From an uncultured Sporosarcina sp. (GTDB lineage: Bacteria; Bacillota; Bacilli; Bacillales_A; Planococcaceae), in contig CANSAF010000001.1 of NCBI GenBank assembly GCA_947644645.1, positions 1 to 64,000 on the forward strand: DNA of 64,000 nt, in the 5' to 3' direction. This document shows, piece after piece, positions 8,266 through 17,568 of this stretch. Within the stretch, counting starts at the first letter, position 1, and every line of letters starts with the position of its first letter. Below the pieces are notes generated by a model that saw nothing but the letters and a program-made list of their open reading frames with translations, was not told the origin of the DNA and ran no database searches. A program made the translations under genes and the position numbers.

Positions 8266-8322
8266 TACTATTCATCCTTTCATGTTTTAATCGAATCTTT
8301 GAATTACCTTTAGTTTAGAAAA

Positions 8323-8342
8323 TAAATATGAACAAATTATTA
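8323..8342 (-). promoter_or_regulatory. Candidate regulatory element upstream of htrA, shared with prsA
   Basis: Plus-strand TAAATATGAACAAATTATTA differs at one base from the copy upstream of prsA (4683-4702). In the gene direction it reads TAATAATTTGTTCATATTTA, is preceded by a further TTCATA and is followed by TAAACT, a possible -10. It lies 58-77 bases upstream of the htrA start. Confidence 0.5.
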
Positions 8343-8481
8343 CAAGGGTATGAAAAAAACGTTAAAAATCGCGTTGTCTCGACATTTTTAATGATCTTTA
8401 ATAAAAAATCTCTTTTTTTAATATGTTGCGTTGTAAAGAAAAAGGGGGAGCTATTTAGTTTTCTAGTATCACCTTATTAGT

Positions 8482-8510
8482 TTGACTTATTATTATATTT
8501 ATAATATTCT
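8482..8510 (+). promoter_or_regulatory. Possible promoter of the aldehyde dehydrogenase operon
   Basis: TTGACT (8482-8487) and TATTCT (8505-8510) are 17 bases apart, about 40 bases before the start codon. A better -10 (TATAAT, 8500-8505) is too close to that -35. The assignment is weak. Confidence 0.3.
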
Positions 8511-8550
8511 CATAGTGAAGGCGTTGAATAAAATAATTGGAGGGATGAAA

Positions 8551-10092
8551 GTGACGAAGACGGTTGAAAATCAAGTTTATGCATTTCCGAACACAGCTGG
8601 TGCGAAGGTGAATTACAAGGAAAAATATGATAACTATATCGGTGGAAAATGGACGCCTCCAGTAGGTGGACAATATTTTGATAATCCAACACCGATTACA
8701 GGTAAAGTATTTACAAAAGTTGCACGCTCTACGCAAGAAGATATTGAACTTGCGTTGGACGCAGCACATGCAGCAAAAGATGCTTGGGGAAAAACTTCAG
8801 TAACAGAACGGGCAAATATTTTATTGAAAATAGCTGATCGAATTGAAGATAATTTAGAGATGCTTGCCGTTGCTGAAAGTTGGGAAAATGGCAAAGCAGT
8901 TCGTGAAACATTAAATGCAGATTTACCACTTGCGATTGATCACTTCCGCTACTTTGCGAGCGCAATTCGTGCGCAAGAAGGCGGCATTAGCCAAGTGGAT
9001 GACAATACAGTTGCTTATCATTTCCATGAACCAATTGGTGTCGTTGGACAAATTATTCCGTGGAATTTCCCGCTCCTTATGGCTGTATGGAAATTAGCGC
9101 CAGCGCTTGCTGCTGGAAACTGCGTCGTGTTAAAACCGGCAGAACAAACACCAGCATCTATTTTAGTGCTTGTTGAACTCATTGAAGATTTATTGCCGGC
9201 GGGCGTTATAAACGTTGTCAATGGATTTGGATTAGAAGCTGGAAAGCCACTTGCTTCGAATCCTAGAATTGGAAAAATTGCATTTACAGGTGAGACGACA
9301 ACTGGACGACTCATCATGCAATATGCATCTCAAAATACGATTCCAGTGACATTGGAACTTGGTGGTAAATCGCCAAACATTTTCTTTTCAGATGTGATGG
9401 ATGAAGACGACGCATTTTTTGATAAGGCAATCGAAGGGTTTGTTATGTTTGCGTTAAACCAAGGAGAAGTTTGTACTTGTCCTTCACGTGCGCTCGTTCA
9501 TGAATCCATTTATGATAAATTTATGGAACGTGTTTTAGAAAGAGTTGCGGCGATTAAGACAGGGAATCCGCTTGACCCAACTGTTATGATGGGTGCACAA
9601 GCCTCTACAGAGCAATTAGAGAAAATCTTGTCTTATTTAGATATTGGGAAACAAGAAGGGGCAGAGTGTTTAATTGGCGGGGAACAAAACCAATTAGAAG
9701 GCGATTTAGCAGAGGGATATTATGTGAAGCCGACAGTTTTTAAAGGGCATAATAAAATGCGTATATTCCAAGAAGAGATTTTTGGACCAGTTGTGTCTGT
9801 GACAACATTTAAAACAGACGAAGAAGCATTAGAAATCGCTAATGACACATTGTACGGACTTGGTGCTGCAGTATGGACGCGTAATATCAATAAAGCATAT
9901 CGTTTCGGACGCGGTATTCAAGCAGGGCGCGTTTGGACAAATTGTTATCATGTTTACCCAGCGCATGCGGCATTTGGCGGCTATAAAGCATCAGGAATTG
10001 GCCGTGAGAACCATCTTGCTATGTTGAGCCATTACCAACAAACGAAAAACTTACTTGTGAGTTATGATGAAAATAAGCAAGGATTTTTCTAA
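8551..10092 (+). CDS. Aldehyde dehydrogenase (AldB/ExaC type)
   Basis: NAD-dependent oxidation of an aldehyde, probably acetaldehyde or another short-chain aldehyde, to the acid. The 513-residue protein has the family landmarks in order: [10 protein letters not shown] and KPAEQTP (cofactor binding), [16 protein letters not shown] with the general-base Glu, [11 protein letters not shown] with the catalytic Cys, [10 protein letters not shown] and a C-terminal [15 protein letters not shown] chose GTG 8551, seven bases after TTGGAGGG; an in-frame ATG at 8545 abuts the SD and a farther TTG adds a non-conserved leader. The next gene overlaps the stop by one base. Confidence 0.9.
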   Translation: MTKTVENQVYAFPNTAGAKVNYKEKYDNYIGGKWTPPVGGQYFDNPTPITGKVFTKVARSTQEDIELALDAAHAAKDAWGKTSVTERANILLKIADRIEDNLEMLAVAESWENGKAVRETLNADLPLAIDHFRYFASAIRAQEGGISQVDDNTVAYHFHEPIGVVGQIIPWNFPLLMAVWKLAPALAAGNCVVLKPAEQTPASILVLVELIEDLLPAGVINVVNGFGLEAGKPLASNPRIGKIAFTGETTTGRLIMQYASQNTIPVTLELGGKSPNIFFSDVMDEDDAFFDKAIEGFVMFALNQGEVCTCPSRALVHESIYDKFMERVLERVAAIKTGNPLDPTVMMGAQASTEQLEKILSYLDIGKQEGAECLIGGEQNQLEGDLAEGYYVKPTVFKGHNKMRIFQEEIFGPVVSVTTFKTDEEALEIANDTLYGLGAAVWTRNINKAYRFGRGIQAGRVWTNCYHVYPAHAAFGGYKASGIGRENHLAMLSHYQQTKNLLVSYDENKQGFF

Positions 10093-10478
10093 TGGCTGAA
10101 ATTCAACGGGTAACAGCAACTGACGAAGCATTGGAGTTGTTGGAATTACTAAAAGCAAAGCATGGTCCGCTCATGTTTCATCAATCGGGTGGTTGTTGTG
10201 ATGGTTCTTCACCGATGTGTTATCCAGATGGAGACTTAATTATTGGAGACCAAGACGTCTTACTTGGTAAAATTGGAGATGTACCTTTTTATATGTTAAA
10301 AACACAATTTGAGTATTGGAAACATACGCAGTTAATCATTGACGTTGTCGATGGAAGAGGCGGCATGTTTTCGCTTGAAGGTGTGGAAGGAAAACGATTT
10401 TTAACGAGGTCACGCGCTTTTACAAAAGAAGAAAATGATCAATTAGAAAAGCAAGGCCTTGGTCATGTAGATCTATAA
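10092..10478 (+). CDS. DUF779 family protein
   Basis: A 128-residue protein of the DUF779 family, which is typically found beside acetaldehyde/aldehyde dehydrogenase genes; its biochemical role is not established. The segment FHQSGGCCDGSSPMCYPDGD has three cysteines in a hydrophilic loop, suggestive of metal or thiol chemistry. The ATG overlaps the aldehyde dehydrogenase stop codon (TAATG), so the two are tightly coupled in one operon. Confidence 0.88.
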   Translation: MAEIQRVTATDEALELLELLKAKHGPLMFHQSGGCCDGSSPMCYPDGDLIIGDQDVLLGKIGDVPFYMLKTQFEYWKHTQLIIDVVDGRGGMFSLEGVEGKRFLTRSRAFTKEENDQLEKQGLGHVDL

Positions 10479-10480
10479 AT

Positions 10481-10527
10481 AAAGCTGTCTGGAAAAGTTA
10501 GAGATGACTTTTCTAGACAGCTTTTAC
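10481..10527. terminator. Bidirectional terminator between convergent genes
   Basis: AAAGCTGTCT-GAAAAGT pairs with ACTTTTC-AGACAGCTTT and has T-rich sequence on both exits. It separates the DUF779 gene from the convergent DCC gene. Confidence 0.8.
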
Positions 10528-10529
10528 CT

Positions 10530-10922
10530 TTATAAAAATCGTTTTCTCATTTCAGGTGAAGGCAATGTACAAGCATCTTCTTTTTTTCCAAACCATTTGT
10601 AACGATTTTTAGCAATATATCGATAAACTTTATCACGAATCGGTCGTGGTACGAGTATGAATAGAAAGAGTAGATGCCATAAACCATCTAGTTTTTTGGC
10701 GATTCGTAAAGCTGCGGTTGATTGGGTATAAAACTTTCCGTTTTCAATTAATACAACACTATCTTCATGTTCAGAAATGCCAAATTGCTGTTTCAACTGT
10801 TGCCCTTTTTCACTTTGCAATGACGTAAAGTAAAAGTGTTCGGAAGGGTCTCGTTTAATAATGAATTGGACAGATGCATCACAAAAATTGCATACACCAT
10901 CGAACAACACAATTCGCTCCAT
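10530..10922 (-). CDS. DCC family thiol-disulfide oxidoreductase (DUF393, YuxK-like)
   Basis: A predicted thioredoxin-fold protein of 130 residues. The name-giving D-x-x-C-x-x-C motif is present near the N-terminus as FDGVCNFCD, followed by FTSLQSE and a conserved STAALRI segment typical of the family. A hydrophobic stretch (about 82-92, LLFLFILVP) may associate with the membrane. The substrate is unknown. The SD is AAGGAGGC upstream of the ATG. Confidence 0.88.
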   Translation of the reverse strand: MERIVLFDGVCNFCDASVQFIIKRDPSEHFYFTSLQSEKGQQLKQQFGISEHEDSVVLIENGKFYTQSTAALRIAKKLDGLWHLLFLFILVPRPIRDKVYRYIAKNRYKWFGKKEDACTLPSPEMRKRFL

Positions 10923-11073
10923 AAAAACGCCTCCTTACTTTTAATATACCCCATTTATTTGTGAACATGAAAAACATACGATTAATTTTTTAAAAACTCG
11001 GGAATAGAATAAAAGAATCGTTTTCAATTTTGGAATCGTCTTGGTGATTATATAAGAAAAGGAGTTGGTTTGA

Positions 11074-11262
11074 ATGGGACGTTTACCAATTGATCCAGAA
11101 GAGATGGCGAAAAGAAACGACGCGGATTTTCGAGCAATGATGGATATGATTGGAGAAGGTTCACCGATTTTCGAGTCATATGCTTATGATGACGATGATT
11201 ATTTTGAAAGAAAGTCGCATGCTTGGCTAGATCATCAAGAGTTTCCTGAAACTTATCAGTAG
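11074..11262 (+). CDS. Small acidic protein of unknown function
   Basis: A 62-residue open frame with AAAAGGAGTTGG properly spaced from the ATG and its own downstream terminator, so I think it is real. It begins GRLPIDPEEMAKRND and has an acidic run Y-D-D-D-D-Y near residue 38. No signal peptide, membrane segment or cysteine is present. I do not recognise the family. Confidence 0.65.
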   Translation: MGRLPIDPEEMAKRNDADFRAMMDMIGEGSPIFESYAYDDDDYFERKSHAWLDHQEFPETYQ

Positions 11263-11271
11263 GATGATTGA

Positions 11272-11316
11272 AAGGTTGTTCCAAAAGATAAACACAACTT
11301 TTGGAACGCCTTTTTT
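11272..11316 (+). terminator. Rho-independent terminator
   Basis: GTTCCAAAAG pairs with CTTTTGGAAC around a short loop and is followed by CGCC and six T residues. It closes the small acidic protein gene. Confidence 0.8.
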
Positions 11317-11344
11317 AAATGTTTTTCCAAAAAGTATTAAAAAG

Positions 11345-11370
11345 TGAAACGAATGAGACCTTGAACCGTA
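11345..11370 (+). promoter_or_regulatory. ECF sigma (sigma-W type) promoter of the Yip1-family gene
   Basis: TGAAAC (11345-11350), exactly 16 bases, then CGTA (11367-11370) is a full match to the B. subtilis sigma-W consensus TGAAAC-N16-CGTA. The start codon lies about 38 bases downstream. A TATAAT hexamer overlaps the CGTA, but no sigma-A -35 is correctly spaced. Confidence 0.6.
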
Positions 11371-11408
11371 TAATAAGTGAATAAAAAATAAAAGGAAGTG
11401 GGGAAAAA

Positions 11409-12035
11409 ATGAACCCTTTTTTAACGATTTGGACGAAACCTAATGAAACTGTGCGCTATGTGATTCAAGAAAAAAACCTTGTTTTTGGGATTTTAGTGAC
11501 AGCGATTGCTTCACTTAGTTCGAGTGTGTTTTTGTTTGCAGACACGGGATTAATGGATAATTTTTCATTGCCAGTCATTCTATTGTTGTCAGTACTTATC
11601 TCCGTTATTTTTAGCATTCCATTTTACTTTATCAACGGGGCAGCTTATTTATTAATCGGAAAAATGCTCGGCGGTGTTGGGCGTTACAGGAAGGTTTGCT
11701 TAGCGGTTTCGAATGGCTCGCTTCCATCTTTAGCGATGCTTCCAGTTTCAATTTTAGCCGTTGTGCTTTATGGCAAAGACTTATACAAAGAGCCTGCAGA
11801 TATGTTTGCAATTACGAATATGTCGCCTGGTTTCTACCTGTTTTACTCATTGGTCATGCTCGGGGTTTCAATTTACGGGATTGTGATTCTTTCTAAGGCA
11901 ATCGGTGCTGTGCATCAATTTTCTGCATTAAGAGGTTTTGGCGCAACGCTGATTTACATGGGAATTATTTTTATCATCAGTATCATCTTAATCGTGGTGT
12001 TTGCAGCCTTTATCTTTGCAATGTTAGGTATTTAA
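11409..12035 (+). CDS. Yip1-family integral membrane protein
   Basis: A 208-residue polytopic protein starting MNPFLTIWTKPNETVRYVI, the typical N-terminal motif of bacterial Yip1-domain proteins. About five hydrophobic segments follow (near 27-45, 55-80, 100-122, 140-165, 178-206). A family member, YknW of B. subtilis, assists an ABC exporter that protects against a toxin and is under sigma-W control. A sigma-W-type promoter also precedes this gene, but no transporter genes are adjacent. The molecular role here is unknown. The SD AAGGAAGTGGGG precedes the ATG. Confidence 0.82.
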   Translation: MNPFLTIWTKPNETVRYVIQEKNLVFGILVTAIASLSSSVFLFADTGLMDNFSLPVILLLSVLISVIFSIPFYFINGAAYLLIGKMLGGVGRYRKVCLAVSNGSLPSLAMLPVSILAVVLYGKDLYKEPADMFAITNMSPGFYLFYSLVMLGVSIYGIVILSKAIGAVHQFSALRGFGATLIYMGIIFIISIILIVVFAAFIFAMLGI

Positions 12036-12105
12036 ATGAAAATTAGCCTTTTGCCCGAGTATATGCTGCGTATTTGCATGTACTAGGGATAGGAGGTGAT
12101 TGAAC

Positions 12106-12420
12106 GTGATGAATTATGGAAATTGTCAAAGACCTTTCCAGGATATGCCGCAAGTTCAACCGGTTGTTTGTCCGCCAGAATATTGTTTCCACGATGAGTT
12201 TACGCCACGGGAAGTGCCGGTGATTCATCCGATTGTCAATGTTAATCGACAGCATTTTGTCGATATACCGAGACATTATTATACTGAAACGACAGAAAAC
12301 GTGATGGGAGCGCCAATGATGCCAGGTGGCGGCGTTGGACCGCAATACGGTGGAGGAATGGGTCCTGGATTTGGACCTGGTTTTGGCGGTGGAGGATGTT
12401 CGCCGTGGATGTCATGCTGA
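12106..12420 (+). CDS. CotD-family spore coat protein
   Basis: A small protein (104 residues from GTG 12106; ATG 12109 is the alternative) after a strong AGGAGGTGAT. The centre has VIHPIVNVNRQHFVDIPRHYY, matching the CotD-like pattern of inner spore-coat proteins (IHP ... VNxxHxV ... P-H-Y). The C-terminal quarter is rich in glycine, proline and methionine and ends in two cysteines, as expected for a crosslinked coat protein. This indicates an endospore former. A sigma-K promoter is expected, but I see only a weak CATgtacTA-like element at 12077-12085. Confidence 0.8.
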   Translation: MMNYGNCQRPFQDMPQVQPVVCPPEYCFHDEFTPREVPVIHPIVNVNRQHFVDIPRHYYTETTENVMGAPMMPGGGVGPQYGGGMGPGFGPGFGGGGCSPWMSC

Positions 12421-12465
12421 ATTATGGTAAAATAAGTTTACTATAATTCATTGAGGGTGAAGAAG

Positions 12466-12648
12466 TTGCGCGCAATCAAGTTTATCATTCCGATTATGAT
12501 CATTGTCGCTTGGGCGAGTTGGGCATTATTGGGGCGAAACTATACGGACGTGCCGGAAACGACACGTCTTTATATTACGATAGGTGCGGTTGTTGTCAGT
12601 GGGATTATTTCTTATTTTCTATTTCCAACAAACGAAGAACCGAAGTAA
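12466..12648 (+). CDS. Small membrane protein of unknown function
   Basis: Starting at TTG 12466, seven or so bases after GAGGGTGA, this gives 60 residues: a short basic N-terminus, two hydrophobic helices (about 5-24 and 33-53) and a short acidic tail. It lies between cotD and the ctsR promoter and has its own terminator. The family is not recognised. Confidence 0.6.
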   Translation: MRAIKFIIPIMIIVAWASWALLGRNYTDVPETTRLYITIGAVVVSGIISYFLFPTNEEPK

Positions 12649-12653
12649 ATTTA

Positions 12654-12692
12654 AAAATCCGATGGCAGAAAAACTTTGCTATCGGATTTTTT
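12654..12692 (+). terminator. Rho-independent terminator before the ctsR operon
   Basis: AAAAATCCGAT pairs with ATCGGATTTTT around a GGCAGAAAAACTTTGCT loop that can pair further, followed by T residues. Confidence 0.85.
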
Positions 12693-12740
12693 ACATCTGA
12701 ATTTTCCTTTGGGAAATAGAAGGTGAATAACCCTTTTTGT

Positions 12741-12770
12741 TTGCACGTCTAGCCGTTAATTAGGTACAAT
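12741..12770 (+). promoter_or_regulatory. Sigma-A promoter of the ctsR operon
   Basis: TTGCAC (12741-12746) and TACAAT (12765-12770) are 18 bases apart. The CtsR operator begins three bases after the -10, so repressor binding would cover the start site. Confidence 0.75.
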
Positions 12771-12772
12771 TA

Positions 12773-12789
12773 AGTCAAAGATAGTCAAA
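12773..12789 (+). promoter_or_regulatory. CtsR operator (tandem heptad)
   Basis: AGTCAAA-GAT-AGTCAAA fits the CtsR consensus of two RGTCAAA heptads separated by three bases (NAN). It precedes ctsR itself, indicating autorepression that is lifted on heat or protein stress. A partial third GTCAA follows. Confidence 0.9.
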
Positions 12790-12825
12790 GTCAATGCTGA
12801 CACCTAAGACGAAAGAGGTGAAGAC

Positions 12826-13293
12826 ATGAGAAATATTTCTGACATTATTGAAGGATATTTAAAAGCCATTATAGAAGAAGAACAGAACGGTGTAATTGAA
12901 ATTAAAAGAAGTGAAGTTGCTGAGAAATTCCAATGTGTCCCTTCTCAAATCAATTACGTCATTAATACAAGGTTTACCGCAGAACGCGGCTATGCAGTGG
13001 AGTCAAAACGGGGCGGGGGCGGGTATATCCGCATTTTTCGCGTCAGAGCTCATACGCATAAAGATTTAATTGAACATATTTTATCAGGCTTAAATGCCAA
13101 TGTATCACAAACAATGGCATTGGATGTGATTTATCGGTTGTTGGAAGAGGAAGTGATCACGATTCGGGAATCGAAACTGATTTTAGCTGCGATTGATCGT
13201 GAGACAATTCAAATTCCTTTACCGAAACGTGATGAGTTAAGAGCGCGAATTTTATATGCGATGCTAACTCAACTGCTATATGAAGAATTGTGA
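12826..13293 (+). CDS. ctsR: CtsR transcriptional repressor of class III heat-shock genes
   Basis: A dimeric winged-helix repressor of clp genes, 155 residues. The N-terminal domain has MRNISDIIEGYLK, the helix-turn-helix RSEVAEKFQCVPSQINYVINTRF and the glycine-rich wing SKRGGGGYIRI, where arginine phosphorylation by McsB acts in B. subtilis. The C-terminal domain begins near residue 80. It is the first gene of a ctsR-mcsA-mcsB-clpC operon and sits downstream of a matching CtsR box. Confidence 0.97.
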   Translation: MRNISDIIEGYLKAIIEEEQNGVIEIKRSEVAEKFQCVPSQINYVINTRFTAERGYAVESKRGGGGYIRIFRVRAHTHKDLIEHILSGLNANVSQTMALDVIYRLLEEEVITIRESKLILAAIDRETIQIPLPKRDELRARILYAMLTQLLYEEL

Positions 13294-13324
13294 AGAGAAA
13301 ATGCCGATTGCGAGGTGGTACGTC

Positions 13325-13879
13325 TTGATCTGTGAAAATTGTAAAGAGCGTCCGGCGTCTGTTGTCATTACGAAAGGTTATATGGGAGAGTCAATGGATC
13401 ACCATCTTTGTGAAAAATGTGCGTTTCAATCAGAAGCTTTCAATTTTTCACCGAATGAGGAACCGTTATCCATTCAACAATTTTTAGCACATTGGTTTGG
13501 CGGCGGGGATCCGTTACAAGCTCAACCGAAAAAACAACAGACTGGAGTAGGGCAACTTGAATGCCCAGGATGTCATTTAACATTTGGGAAGTTTTTAGAA
13601 ATCGGGAAATTTGGTTGTCCGACTTGTTATGATACGTTCCATGAGCGCCTTCCACATGTATTTGGAAAGTTGCATAACGGTCAATCCAAGCATACTGGGA
13701 AAATCCCTGCTTCTTTTAATGAGTTGTATTTAATTAAAAGAAAAGTGGAAGAAATTCGTTTGAACATGCAAAAAGCGGTTGAAGAGGAGAGATTTGAAGA
13801 CGCAGCTGTTTTACGCGACGAAGCAAATCAACTACGACAAAGGCTGGAATGTGGAGGTGAAGATGCGGATGTCGATTGA
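13325..13879 (+). CDS. mcsA: McsA, zinc-binding activator of McsB
   Basis: A partner of the arginine kinase McsB and ClpC adaptor. Starting at TTG 13325, after GAGGTGG, it begins M-I-C-E-N-C as in the family and is 184 residues long, equal to the B. subtilis size; an upstream in-frame ATG adds a poor leader overlapping ctsR. Four CxxC motifs are visible (CENC, CEKC, CPGC, CPTC), which bind zinc. A C-terminal UVR domain (about 137-175) has the RFEDAAVLRDE motif. It overlaps mcsB by 11 bases. Confidence 0.95.
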   Translation: MICENCKERPASVVITKGYMGESMDHHLCEKCAFQSEAFNFSPNEEPLSIQQFLAHWFGGGDPLQAQPKKQQTGVGQLECPGCHLTFGKFLEIGKFGCPTCYDTFHERLPHVFGKLHNGQSKHTGKIPASFNELYLIKRKVEEIRLNMQKAVEEERFEDAAVLRDEANQLRQRLECGGEDADVD

Positions 13880-14960
13880 GAAGTTTATTCAACGTGCAGT
13901 GACGGGGTGGATGATTGGCGAAGGAGAGTATTCGGATATCGTGATGGCGACGCGTGTCCGTTTAGCACGTAATTTAAGAGGCTATTCTTTTCCGATTGCA
14001 GCGACAGAAGCTGAAGCATTAGCCACCGATAAAATGATTGCAGGTGTGTTGTTAGACAAAATGTGTCAGCAAGAATATGCATATATTCGAATGTCGAATC
14101 TTTCCCGTTTAGATAAAGAAATACTCGTTGAAAAGCATTTAATCAGTCCCCAATTAACGAATCCGAAAAGACAAGGAGCAGTTGTTTTATCGGAGGATGA
14201 AACGGTTAGTATTATGATTAATGAGGAAGATCATATACGGATTCAATGCATCTTCCCAGGTCTACAACTTGAAGAAGCTTTGAAACAAGCCAATGAAGTG
14301 GACAATATTCTTGAAAAGGAACTTCCTTATGCTTTCGATGAACAGTTTGGTTATTTAACGAGTTGTCCGTCAAATACAGGGACTGGGATGCGCGCTTCTG
14401 TCATGATGCATTTACCTGCTTTAACGATGACAAAACAAATGAATAAAATCATGCCAGCGATTTCTAGACTAGGCATCGTCGTTCGTGGTAGTTACGGAGA
14501 AGGAAGTAAAGCGCTCGGCAATGTTTACCAAGTGTCAAATCAAGTTACACTAGGAAAGACGGAAGAAGAAATTTTGGAAGAATTGAGCAATGTGACGGCA
14601 CGTTTAATTGCCCATGAACGCCAAGCGCGGAAAAATCTTTTAGAAAAATCGAGAACTGCGTTGGAAGATCGTTTGTATCGCTCTCTTGGGACGCTTGTTT
14701 ACGCAAGATTGCTTCAAAGCGGGGAAGCGGCAAAATGTTTGTCGGATGTTCGACTGGGTGTAGATTTAGGTTTGATTGAAGGTGTAGATGTATCAATCAT
14801 GAATGAGCTAATGATTTTCATGCAGCCAGGATTTCTTCAACAATATGCCAATTCAGAATTGACGCAAGAAGAACGAGATATATTCCGCGCAAAATTGTTT
14901 CGAGAACGTCTACTAATTGACGATGTTTTGCCGTCAACGAAAAAAACAACGGAAGAATAA
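13869..14960 (+). CDS. mcsB: McsB protein arginine kinase
   Basis: Phosphorylates arginine residues on CtsR and on misfolded proteins, marking the latter for ClpCP. The 363-residue form from ATG 13869 begins MSIEKFIQ, aligning with the family N-terminus; ATG 13863 is a close alternative. Phosphagen-kinase features are present: RVRLARNLRGYSFP, NEEDHIRIQ, LTSCPSNTGTGMRASVMMHLP and VRGSYGEGSKALGN. The SD GGAGGTGA lies inside the end of mcsA. It is followed by a 156-base gap before clpC with no clear terminator. Confidence 0.96.
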   Translation: MSIEKFIQRAVTGWMIGEGEYSDIVMATRVRLARNLRGYSFPIAATEAEALATDKMIAGVLLDKMCQQEYAYIRMSNLSRLDKEILVEKHLISPQLTNPKRQGAVVLSEDETVSIMINEEDHIRIQCIFPGLQLEEALKQANEVDNILEKELPYAFDEQFGYLTSCPSNTGTGMRASVMMHLPALTMTKQMNKIMPAISRLGIVVRGSYGEGSKALGNVYQVSNQVTLGKTEEEILEELSNVTARLIAHERQARKNLLEKSRTALEDRLYRSLGTLVYARLLQSGEAAKCLSDVRLGVDLGLIEGVDVSIMNELMIFMQPGFLQQYANSELTQEERDIFRAKLFRERLLIDDVLPSTKKTTEE

Positions 14961-15116
14961 GGAATTATTTGACGAGTAGGCGGCATATGGTAATCATTCT
15001 ACAGAAGATGTTTTAAAAGACGTTAAGGTCTGTCTTAAAAAGGAAATTTAAATGGATACAAACATTGTTTCAAATGACTTAAGAGATTATATACGGATAG
15101 AAGGAGTGGACGGATT

Positions 15117-17558
15117 ATGATGTTTAATAGATTTACGCAACGCGCGCAAAAAGTGTTACAGCTTGCTCAGGAAGAAGCAATTCGCATGAAACATGAATCA
15201 ATTGGTACGGAGCATATTTTACTAGGGCTTATTCGTGAAGGCGGCGGAATTGCTGCGAAGGCACTTGAAGCTATTGAAGTAAGCTTTACAACGATTGAAG
15301 AAGGTGTTGAAAAGCTTGTTGGCACTGGAACAAAAGATGTTGGACCAATCGTTCATTATACACCGCGTGCTAAAAAAGTTATTGAACTTTCGGTAGACGA
15401 GTCGCGTAAGTTAGGCCACTCTTACATCGGTACAGAACATATTTTATTGGCTCTGATTCGCGAGGGAGAAGGAATCGCAGCACGTGTTTTAAATAATGCA
15501 GGCGTCAGTTTAAATAAAGCGCGTCAACAAGTTCTGCAATTACTAGGTAGTCATGATAGTTCGGCTAATAATACATCTAATAATGCAAATACGGCAGCTA
15601 CGCCTACTTTGGATGGGTTGGCACGTGACTTAACTGAAATTGCAAGAGAGGGGCAGTTAGATCCTGTCATTGGACGAAGTAAAGAAATTACGCGTGTGAT
15701 TGAAGTGCTTGCGCGCCGGACGAAAAACAATCCGGTGTTAATTGGAGAGCCGGGTGTCGGTAAAACAGCGATTGCAGAAGGATTAGCACAACAAGTTGTG
15801 AACAATGAAGTGCCAGAAATTTTACGCGACAAACGTGTAATGACACTTGATATGGGAACTGTCGTTGCGGGAACGAAATACCGCGGGGAATTTGAAGACC
15901 GTATGAAAAAAGTGATGGAAGAGATTCGTCAAGCGGGCAATGTTATCTTATTTATCGATGAATTGCATACATTAATCGGTGCAGGTGGTGCAGAAGGAGC
16001 AATTGATGCTTCGAATATTTTAAAACCATCATTAGCACGAGGCGAGCTGCAATGTATCGGTGCAACGACATTAGATGAATACCGTAAGTATATTGAAAAA
16101 GACGCGGCATTAGAAAGGCGCTTCCAACCGATTCAAGTAGATGAACCATCTGTTGAAGAATCGATCCAAATTTTAAATGGTTTACGCGATCGCTATGAAG
16201 CACATCACCGTGTGAAAATTACGGATGAAGCCATTGAAGCTGCGGCTAAAATGTCTCATCGCTATATTTCAGATCGTTTTCTACCGGATAAAGCGATCGA
16301 TTTAATCGACGAAGCAGGTTCTAAAGTGCGTTTACGTTCTTATACGACACCACCTAATTTAAAGAAACTTGAATCTGAATTAGAAGCGATTCGTTCAGAG
16401 AAAAATGCAGCCGTACAAAGTCAAGAGTTTGAAAAAGCGGCTTCGTTCCGTGATAAAGAACAAAAGATGAAAGATGAACTTGAAACAACTAAAGCAGCTT
16501 GGAAAGAAAAGCAAGGGAAAACGGAATCACAAGTGACTGCGGAAGATATTGCGGTTGTCGTATCGATGTGGACAGGAATTCCTGTTTCCAAAATCGCGGA
16601 GACCGAATCGGCTAAATTATTAAATATGGAAGAAACATTACATGAACGTGTCATTGGTCAAAGCGAAGCTGTAACCGCAATTTCTCGTGCGATTAGGCGT
16701 GCGCGTGCGGGATTAAAGGATCCTAAACGGCCAATCGGTTCATTCATTTTCTTAGGTCCAACAGGTGTCGGGAAAACAGAGTTAGCGCGCACGTTAGCCG
16801 AAACGATGTTTGGTGATGAGGATTCGATGATTCGCGTGGATATGTCTGAGTACATGGAAAAGCATGCGACTTCTCGATTAGTCGGTTCACCTCCGGGATA
16901 TGTAGGGCACGAAGAAGGTGGACAATTAACTGAACAAGTTCGCCGTAAGCCTTATTCGGTTATTTTATTGGATGAAATTGAAAAAGCACATCCAGACGTA
17001 TTCAATATGCTCTTACAAGTGTTAGATGACGGTCGATTAACGGATTCGAAAGGGCGTACAGTTGACTTCCGCAATACGGTTGTCATTATGACATCCAACG
17101 TCGGTGCGCAAACATTGAAGAGAAATCGTTATGTCGGCTTCAACCTTCAAGATAGTGAACATGATTACGAAGGCATGAAATCGACAATGCTTGAAGAGTT
17201 GAAAAAAGCATTCCGTCCGGAGTTTTTAAACCGTGTCGATGAAATGATTGTTTTCCATGCGTTAGAAAAAGAACATTTACGTAAAATTGTTACGCTGATG
17301 TCAAATGAACTAGCAGAACGCTTGAAAGAACAAGAAATCGAGCTAGAGTTGACAGTGGAAGCACAAGATAAAATTACGGATATTGGTTATGATCCTGAGT
17401 ATGGTGCGCGTCCTTTACGAAGAGCGTTGCAAAAGCATATCGAAGACCGTTTATCGGAAGAATTATTAAAAGGGACGGCATTAACAGGTGGAAAAGTAGT
17501 GGTAGATGTTGAAGAAGGCGAATTTGTCGTCAAAACTGCTGCCCCTGTTGAAAAGTAA
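15117..17558 (+). CDS. clpC: ClpC, AAA+ unfoldase of the ClpCP protease
   Basis: An HSP100 ATPase that unfolds substrates delivered by adaptors for ClpP. The 813-residue protein has two N-terminal Clp repeats (about 5-75 and 80-145, each with [14 protein letters not shown] motifs), AAA-1 with Walker A GEPGVGKT and Walker B VILFIDE, and the M-domain coiled coil (about 410-460) including a UVR-like [13 protein letters not shown]-2 has GPTGVGKT and [11 protein letters not shown], and the ClpP-binding loop VGFN lies in its usual place. The start ATG-ATG (MMFNRFT) matches the family. CtsR control is expected through the operon promoter. Confidence 0.98.
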   Translation: MMFNRFTQRAQKVLQLAQEEAIRMKHESIGTEHILLGLIREGGGIAAKALEAIEVSFTTIEEGVEKLVGTGTKDVGPIVHYTPRAKKVIELSVDESRKLGHSYIGTEHILLALIREGEGIAARVLNNAGVSLNKARQQVLQLLGSHDSSANNTSNNANTAATPTLDGLARDLTEIAREGQLDPVIGRSKEITRVIEVLARRTKNNPVLIGEPGVGKTAIAEGLAQQVVNNEVPEILRDKRVMTLDMGTVVAGTKYRGEFEDRMKKVMEEIRQAGNVILFIDELHTLIGAGGAEGAIDASNILKPSLARGELQCIGATTLDEYRKYIEKDAALERRFQPIQVDEPSVEESIQILNGLRDRYEAHHRVKITDEAIEAAAKMSHRYISDRFLPDKAIDLIDEAGSKVRLRSYTTPPNLKKLESELEAIRSEKNAAVQSQEFEKAASFRDKEQKMKDELETTKAAWKEKQGKTESQVTAEDIAVVVSMWTGIPVSKIAETESAKLLNMEETLHERVIGQSEAVTAISRAIRRARAGLKDPKRPIGSFIFLGPTGVGKTELARTLAETMFGDEDSMIRVDMSEYMEKHATSRLVGSPPGYVGHEEGGQLTEQVRRKPYSVILLDEIEKAHPDVFNMLLQVLDDGRLTDSKGRTVDFRNTVVIMTSNVGAQTLKRNRYVGFNLQDSEHDYEGMKSTMLEELKKAFRPEFLNRVDEMIVFHALEKEHLRKIVTLMSNELAERLKEQEIELELTVEAQDKITDIGYDPEYGARPLRRALQKHIEDRLSEELLKGTALTGGKVVVDVEEGEFVVKTAAPVEK

Positions 17559-17568
17559 TTGTAATTGG

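Noticed and set aside
12077..12085. Sigma-K -10 element before cotD
   Set aside because: CATgtacTA differs from CATANNNTA at one base, but no AC-type -35 is correctly spaced, so it is only mentioned under the gene.
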